DNA of 64,000 bases, taken from Alitta virens. Its lineage: Eukaryota; Annelida; Polychaeta; Phyllodocida; Nereididae. Where the stretch lies: positions 27,969,227 through 28,033,226 of the forward strand of contig OW028576.1 in NCBI GenBank assembly GCA_932294295.1. Direction: 5' to 3'. Shown in pieces: positions 57,873 through 64,000 of this stretch (its first letter is position 1; the number at the start of each line of letters is the position of its first letter). Made by a program: the position numbers and the translations under genes. Below the pieces are notes generated by a model. It did not search any database and was not told the DNA's origin. It saw only the letters and a program-made list of their open reading frames with translations.

Positions 57873-58909
57873 ATGAATCTCGAGCAGTTCCAAGAGTTCC
57901 TGAGGGTGCAGAAGGCAAGCAATGGATCCACTGCTTCTATGATAGAGACTCAGGCCAGGCATATACAGGAAAATGGGGAGAAACATGAGGCCCAGGCTCA
58001 GGCAAAAAGAGTGGCTTGGTGTGATGGATCTACCACCAGGAGGCTTAGACAGTGGTTCAGGGATGTGGAATTGACCACGCCCTGTATTAAGCGGACGATA
58101 TATATGAGGATGCACAGACAGCGGAAGGGGCTCTGAGAGTAGAATTAGAGAGGTTCCTGGAGAGTGCTGAGGATCGCACCATAGTGGATTGGAATGCTCT
58201 GAAGGCTCGTCTGACTACCACATTTTTGTCAAAACATGAAGCGGAACGGATGCAAGATGAGATTGATAAGGTTCAATAAGGAGCCTACGAGACACCACAG
58301 CTTCATACGGCCGCAGGTTCAGAGAAGCAGCCAACATTGGCTATCCTAAAGACAGCAGAAACGTGGACCAGCAGCGCACTATGCTTGGAGCCTATTTTAG
58401 GGGCATGCGGGATCGGAAGGTGGTGGAAAGAGTGGTCCGAGAAGGAAGACCTAAGGACTGTGTAGATGCCATGGAGCAGGTAGCTCAGTATTAGGGAGAC
58501 GAGTACCGCCTGTATCGAGCGTTGAATGGATGCACTCCGCAAGACATCCCTGATGTGCCCATGGAGATTGGAGCTGTCAGGAGTGGAGTGCCTGACAGGA
58601 GAGGGAAGGAGACAAGTAGTCAATTAACAGAAGGGACCCGGAGTGTCAATGTATTGTCAAAGGATTCACAAAACTCATAGCCGCAACAAGGGGACCAAAA
58701 CCCACGGGGAGAACGGAGAGTGCTTCAGAGAATCCGTGCAGGTATGGAGGATCGAGCAGACCAGCGGGCACTCGGGCCGGCCACCCTTAAGATTTACAGA
58801 GGAAGGACGTCCCATTTGTGCGTCTTGTGGGAAGGCAGAACACCTGCCCCGGGAGTGTCGAGAAGGTCGACCTGGAAATGGGATACGGGGGGGGGGGGGC
58901 GCTAAGCGC
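57873..58909 (+). pseudogene. Element C gag remnant
   Basis: This is clearly homologous to element A Gag from its ATG. The frame is lost near 58,136, with further in-frame stops near 58,278 and 58,493. The zinc knuckle (CASCGKAEHLPREC) survives near 58,820-58,862. Confidence 0.85.
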
Positions 58910-61900
58910 CGCAGCGGATTGCCGGGCCTTTGTGGAGTTGAAACTTCATGGACATGACATAAGGGCTCTGGTAGACACCGGGGCATCACGCACTGTGCTG
59001 TGGCGCAGGGAATTTGGAGAAATTTGTAGGACTATTGGGAGACTTCCCATATTGAGGGCCTCAAGAGGCCTAATGGGAGTCACTGGACATGACTTAAGGT
59101 GTGTGGGGTGACTCAGATGAGAGAAGATGCTGTGGAAGCATTGGAAATGATTGTGGTAGATGGCCTACCACATCAAGCCATCCTGGGGAGGGATGTGATG
59201 AGGCAAGAGGAAACTCACATAGACTATTCCGAGGGAATGTTGAGATGACGTGGTTCTGATCTTGCCTTGATCCCTGCTCCAGGAAAATATTAAATGGAGG
59301 GCATCCTGGAAATAATGGAGAGGCCGCACTAATGAGGAGCAAAGAGCAGTGGTGGAAATATCTGAGTGCATTCAGCAGAACCCAGAGGCCTTCAGTGCTT
59401 CAGGGCAAGACTTAGGATGCCATAAAGAAATAGAGGTGAGGATCGAGACTACTGGTTTGCACATAAAGCAAAGGGCTTATAGAGTACCACTTATGAAAGA
59501 TCGATGAATTATTGGCCCAAGGAGTAATTGTGCCTTCTAAATTGCCCTGACCTCACCGGTAGTATTGGTGGAAAAGAAGGATCCCTCGGATGGTCCCAGG
59601 TTCTGTATTCACTTTACCAGACTCAATGCGGTGCCCGAGAAGGACTGCTATCCAGTGCCTCTGATACAGGACATGTTTGATCAGTTGCATGGGTCCACCA
59701 TATACTCTACGCTGGATCTCAAATCGGGATTCTACCAGCTACCATTGGAGGAGTCCAACATGGAGAAGACAGCATTTACCTGCTTCCGAGGGCTGTTTGA
59801 ATTTACAACTATGTCAATGGGCCTTTCGAATGTGACCGGCGCTTTTCAAAGGGCCATGGACGAAGTGCTCAGGGGCCTGATAGGCCAGTGTTGTATGATA
59901 TATGTTGATGACATTGTTGGTCTACAGCCCGGATGTGGTGTTGCACGCTAGACATCTGCAAACAGTAGTGGACAGATTCAAAGACCACAACCTGACCTTG
60001 AACCCTAAGAAATGTACACTCGGGCAAAGTGAGGTGAAGTTGCTGGGCTATGCGGTTGCAGGCAAAGGACTATGAGCAGACCTGGACAAGGACTCTGCCA
60101 TGAATCGGATGAGCCCGCCACAGACTGTCAAAGACATCAGATCATTTTTTGGCATGACAGGATATTATCGCTCATGCATGCCCAACTATGCGGAGATATG
60201 GGAGTCCCTAGTGGCCATGACCAGGAAGCATTCTAGATTTCACTGGGGAGAGCTAGAAAAGAAAGGCTTCGAGTAGCTCAAGGAATTGCTGGTTAGCGAG
60301 CATGTAATGGCACATCCACGCACGAAGACCCTATTTGCTGTATACAGACGCCAGGGATATAGAGTAGAATGGCCCATAAGTTACCTGTCCAGGTTGCTCT
60401 CGCCTCCACAGAGCAGGTGGGCGGCCATAGAGTGTGAAGCTTTCGCCCTGATAACTGGCCTGAAGGTGTTTAGACCTTATTTGTGGGGTGCTAAGTTTGA
60501 AGCCTACACTGACCATAAGCCACTGACATCACTGTTCACCAAGGAGATGCAAAACACTAAGATTCAGACATAAAATAATGGGTTCAGAAGTGCGCCACCT
60601 GTCTGGTCCACAGAAAGAAGAAAGAGCACGCCCCGATTGGAGAAATGCCTCTGGCTAAAAGTATAGGACAGTACGTCTCGCTGGACCTAGTGGGACCTCT
60701 AGTGACATCAAATCAAGGAAATAATTATGAGTTGACCATAATTGACCACGCCTCTGGTTATGCTGAATGCTATCCACTCCCCAGGAAGACTAGCACGGTT
60801 TCACAGGATAGGGAAATTCTACCAAATTGTTTTAACTTGCGCTTTTGTACAGTTTTAGGAGTACAGCTATACATGACACCATTAGAACCGCGATAAAAAA
60901 GCGCAACTTAAAATCCAAATTTGATGAAGATCCGACCAGTAGAAGCCAAGAAAAGTTGACTTATAGTACAAATTCAGGCCTCTTAAAATCCATGATTTTT
61001 TGATGTCGTACAAATCGTCCACACACAATTCGTCTAACATGACACAAGTAAAACAAAGTTGACGCTGGTTGTTTTTTCGAACAACAGACCTTGTTTCCGT
61101 TTTATTTTGATCTAGAATTGTTACAATAAATTAAATCCACTCTATTATTGCTACTTTACACATTTAAGAGCTAAAAATCGTATATTTCAGGAAATTTATT
61201 GTATGCGTGGCGGCGCACCAGTTACTGCACTGCAGTGCCATCTGTGAAAATATAATCTCCGTCGTTTTAGCAAAATATTATAATTTGCCGTGCGTCGTGG
61301 TAGATATATTCTTAACTTAGTTAATAAATTTATAAGCTGTTGTTTAGTTCATAGATGATCTCTATTCATGCTTTCTGTCTTTTTAAACTTTTTTTAATCT
61401 ATAAATTTCCCGCATGTGCTACCACGACGTTGTGTCATGAGCAAGTAAATAAAATGGAACACTGTCTATTTGCATCTTTAAATGAGCAATGACTGCTTTT
61501 CAAGGTATGTTCAATATGTTTGACGGGTGTCATTTTCAAATAAGAACACGTTAGGATATTCACTGTGGTTTTGTGGTGCAAAATCTTGTCTAATAAGGAG
61601 TTATTCCTTTGACGTCACTGGCGCCGATTTGTTTTTCTGTTGATATTTTTATGGACAACATGACCATCTCATCTTTTTTAGTGTGATTTCATAGCAAATA
61701 TTTTATTTTAGGATTATCAAGATAGCTTTGTTGGTTATTATTACACACGGAGGCAGAGAAATACATTGCCTACAGCTTTGCCTGAACAAATTTTGGTCGA
61801 AAATAGGGATTATTCCAAAAATCGACATTGTTGACTCAGGTAACTTTTTGAAAGTGCCTTATGGGCTGACAAAACCTATGGTTTGGAATCAGTCCCTACA

Positions 61901-63015
61901 TCTACATGTAGGGACTGATAGATCGGTCTACAGGAAGACCAGCGAATGTGTGTGGGACCGATTACATCAAGAGTATTTCCCCAGACATGGCTATGTGGAC
62001 ACTGTACTGACGGACCAAGAAAAGGAATTCAATGCTATGGCTTTAACGGAATATTTAGCAGCCATGGGGTGAAACATGAGCAAACGATTCCCTACCATCC
62101 ACAGTCTAATGGGAGAATTGAGAGGTTCAACCGGACCTTTTAGGAGATTGTTGGGAAATTGGTCAATAATGACACGGCGTTGTGGCAGGAACGATTGGGT
62201 CCTGCGGTGCTCTATTACAATTGTGTCGTGTCTGATATGACACAATACTCACCATTTTTCTTGCACTGCATAGAGCCCTGTCTTCAGGGGACATGATCTC
62301 TGGGAGACCCCATGAGCTGTATGAGGCTATACGAACAGCTCAGTGACTCGCGGAGGAGTCCAGAAAATATAACAGGGAGAGACTCGCCTTGAGAGCAAAT
62401 GCTGCAGAGGTAAAAGTGGGAGATGCTGTGGTGATCAAGGCTGAAGAGCCCTTGACTCTGACCAGCAGGTGGGATCCAGAGTGGCTGGTGACTCAGATGC
62501 GTGGAAAGGTGGTATGGATCACCCACCAGCCCACAGGCAAGCAGAAAGTGTTGAATCGCGAAAAAGTGTACGTGGTGGACGCCGAGGTAGTGTGGGGCCG
62601 GATACGCCCCAAACCTCGATGGAAGATTGCTAATAAGCCCAACACTCCCAGGCCCTGGCAGCTGCCCCCTGCTCTGCCTGGAGAGATTCAGGATCTGCCC
62701 CCTAAGCCGATAGGGGAGGGGCAGAGGTCGGGTACAAACTCTGCCCAATCCCATCATGGGGCGGATCAACCTTTGCCTGACCATGAGTGGAGCATGTCAG
62801 ATGACCAGCCACTGCAGCCAGCAGCCAATAGGAAGCGTCGGCTAAGGTCCTCTGATATGAGTGAGGGTGACTATACTAGCCCTCCTCAGACCAGGCGAAG
62901 GAACCGGAAGAGGAAGGGATCCAGTGATAGACAAGGGAAGTCTGAAAAGACAATGCATCTGGACCACTCTCTCCACAAGAGACAAGGGGACCAGGACGAG
63001 CTGGTGGGTGGGTGA
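58887..63015 (+). pseudogene. Element C pol remnant
   Basis: Pieces of protease (ALVDTGASRTVL, about 58,967), reverse transcriptase (59,565-59,951, with YVDDI followed by a frameshift), RNase H (60,286-60,573), integrase (60,645-60,780 and 61,930-62,143) and the C-terminal tail (62,389-63,015) follow the order of element A. The integrase zinc finger and the end of RNase H are deleted. A foreign insertion separates the first catalytic Asp region of integrase from the rest. Confidence 0.87.
60782..61939. mobile_element. 1,140-bp insertion in integrase with a 9-bp target duplication
   Basis: The 9-mer CAGGAAGAC occurs at 60,782-60,790 and again at 61,931-61,939. The sequence between starts TAGCACGG and ends CGGTCTA, a short inverted match (TAG...CTA). 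Removing the insert and one 9-mer leaves the host element's reading frame continuous. No transposase is encoded. A 14-bp stem hairpin lies near the right end (61,888-61,919). It is probably a non-autonomous DNA transposon; the family is unknown. Confidence 0.75.
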
Positions 63016-63193
63016 TTAGGGCTTTACGTCCTGTATTTCTGCACCAGTTGGGCTAATTAGGACAGGCAGAGACCATGGCAATGAGACGAAGGATGAAACA
63101 GCCATCCAACTTAGGCTCGACCGGGAATCGAACCCAGGACCCATTTGTTGAAAGCCCAGAGCGCTACCTCCAAGCTAGGCACCAGGACGAGCT
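62990..63193 (-). mobile_element. tRNA-derived SINE with a 13-bp target duplication
   Basis: The 13-mer ACCAGGACGAGCT flanks the insert on both sides (62,990-63,002 and 63,181-63,193). Read on the minus strand, the insert has an A box (TAGCTTGGAGG) and a B box (GGTTCGATTCC) in a tRNA-like head of about 70 nt near 63,180, then a body, and a short CACC-repeat tail at the 63,003 end. Confidence 0.88.
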
Positions 63194-63434
63194 AGGTGGC
63201 AGACACCGCAAGTCAGTGCACATTGACTATAGCCTGAGGAAGCGAAGGACAGGAGGCACTTCAACGTACTTCAAAAGAGTCTCACAAAGACACTTTGATT
63301 TGATAAAACGCCATCATTCTATGTCGAAAAGTGACAGAGAAGTCAAACATGCCAGAGAAGATGGCTCTCCTCTTGACGACTCAGTCCAGGAGGCACTATA
63401 AGGTGGGACTAGCAGTAATTGTATATTTATTGCT

Positions 63435-64000
63435 GTTTACGGAGTCTGGGCCAGGGATGGATCCCAAGACTGCTTGAGGTCTTCCAGAGGCCTTTGAAGG
63501 AAGAGGAGTTGTCGGAGAGACTCACGCCACCAAGGGACTTGTTAGATGGAGTGTTGGTGCAAGGCGGGGCCTCTCTCAGGACCTTGGAGGCCTCTTGGGT
63601 GGTCCTGGTGACCATGGAGACTCCTCGCTATCCAGCACAATTATCCCACCTCATACAACTAGTAAGGGACAGCCGGTAGATTTCAAGATCGATGTGGGAA
63701 GCAGTCATGGAGTAGACACCACCACAGGCCTGTTGTTGGAGCCAGAGGCATGCATTGGAGGCGAGCCATTGGTCTGTGGTGCTGGTCCCCTGTTTAATGC
63801 AAGACACATGACGTGCGCCCGAGGGCTGATATTTAATCAGTCAGAGCTCATAAAAGGGTGCAGGTTTGACATTGTGAAGCAGGCCAATGTAACCAAGGTG
63901 AAGAGAGTGTCCTTGCGAACCATTGTGGTGATGACATGGGGGGAGTCGGTCTCGTCACGCTGTCCAGGGAAAGTCAATCCGCCAAGGGCATCGGGACCGT
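63435..64000 (+). pseudogene. Element C env remnant
   Basis: The N-terminal part resembles element A Env (LLDGVLVQGGASLRTLEASW). It then jumps, near 63,680, to a region matching about residue 360 of that protein (VGSSHGVDTTTG). The deletion removes the cleavage site, fusion peptide and coiled region, so no functional fusion protein can be made. The remnant continues past the window. Confidence 0.85.

Larger units (their letters stand above)
56919..64000 (+). mobile_element. Element C: decayed relative of element A, cut by the window end
   Basis: The order is the same as in element A: LTR, tRNA-Trp-type primer site, gag, a G-run shift site, pol and env. It has many stops and frameshifts, a deletion between RNase H and the integrase core (near 60,570), a 1,140-bp insertion in integrase, a SINE in the pol tail and a deletion in env near 63,680. 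No 3' LTR is visible because the window ends inside env. Confidence 0.9.

Noticed and set aside
60791..61930. Helitron, because of a hairpin close to the right end
   Set aside because: The end is not CTRR and the insert has a 9-bp target duplication, which Helitrons do not make.
63003..63180. Functional tRNA gene on the minus strand
   Set aside because: The tRNA-like head is followed by a SINE body and tail and is bounded by a target duplication; the anticodon arm does not pair well.

Overview
The window reads as AT-rich genomic DNA from an invertebrate animal. Coding is split into many short exons with GT-AG introns, and the proteins have animal receptor domains (immunoglobulin, SUEL-type lectin, ankyrin, CARD). 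The mobile DNA is of types common in marine invertebrates: tRNA-derived SINEs, LINEs, a Ty3/gypsy element with an envelope gene, and an ISL2EU-like DNA transposon. I cannot name the species. A marine non-vertebrate deuterostome or a lophotrochozoan both fit.

Positions 1-31,700 form the gene-bearing half. Two tandem minus-strand genes (2,456-7,107 and 12,501-17,819) lie in a segmental duplication of about 7 kb. Each encodes a type I membrane receptor of about 680 residues: signal peptide, degenerate SUEL-like lectin domain, an unrecognised extracellular domain, one transmembrane helix, and a long acidic tail with several tyrosine motifs. I rebuilt both models exon by exon and all splice phases agree. 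A third gene (19,028-30,419, plus strand) starts head to head with the second. Its 19 phase-consistent exons give a 1,060-residue receptor with three Ig-like domains, a transmembrane helix, a cytoplasmic ankyrin region and a C-terminal CARD. This Ig-TM-ANK-CARD layout is the most interesting object here. It suggests a surface sensor wired directly to a death-fold adaptor pathway.

Positions 31,700-64,000 are almost entirely mobile DNA. Element A (31,719-41,225) is a nearly intact Ty3/gypsy provirus-like element with gag, pol in the -1 frame, an env of the baculovirus-F/errantivirus type, near-identical LTRs, a tRNA-Trp primer site and a 4-bp target duplication. It is followed by a decayed LINE (about 42,050-44,640), a decayed gypsy element B (about 45,000-51,080) with an array of small hairpins in its leader, and an ISL2EU-like DNA transposon (51,271-56,868). 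The transposon carries two convergent genes, SAP-SWIM-YqaJ and THAP-DDE. Element C (56,919 to the window end) is a decayed relative of A, interrupted by a 1,140-bp insertion and a SINE.

The three receptor genes probably form a small immune or recognition cluster: lectin-like receptors with phosphotyrosine-type tails beside a receptor with a CARD. This is inference from domains and layout; nothing in the sequence shows the ligand or the pathway.
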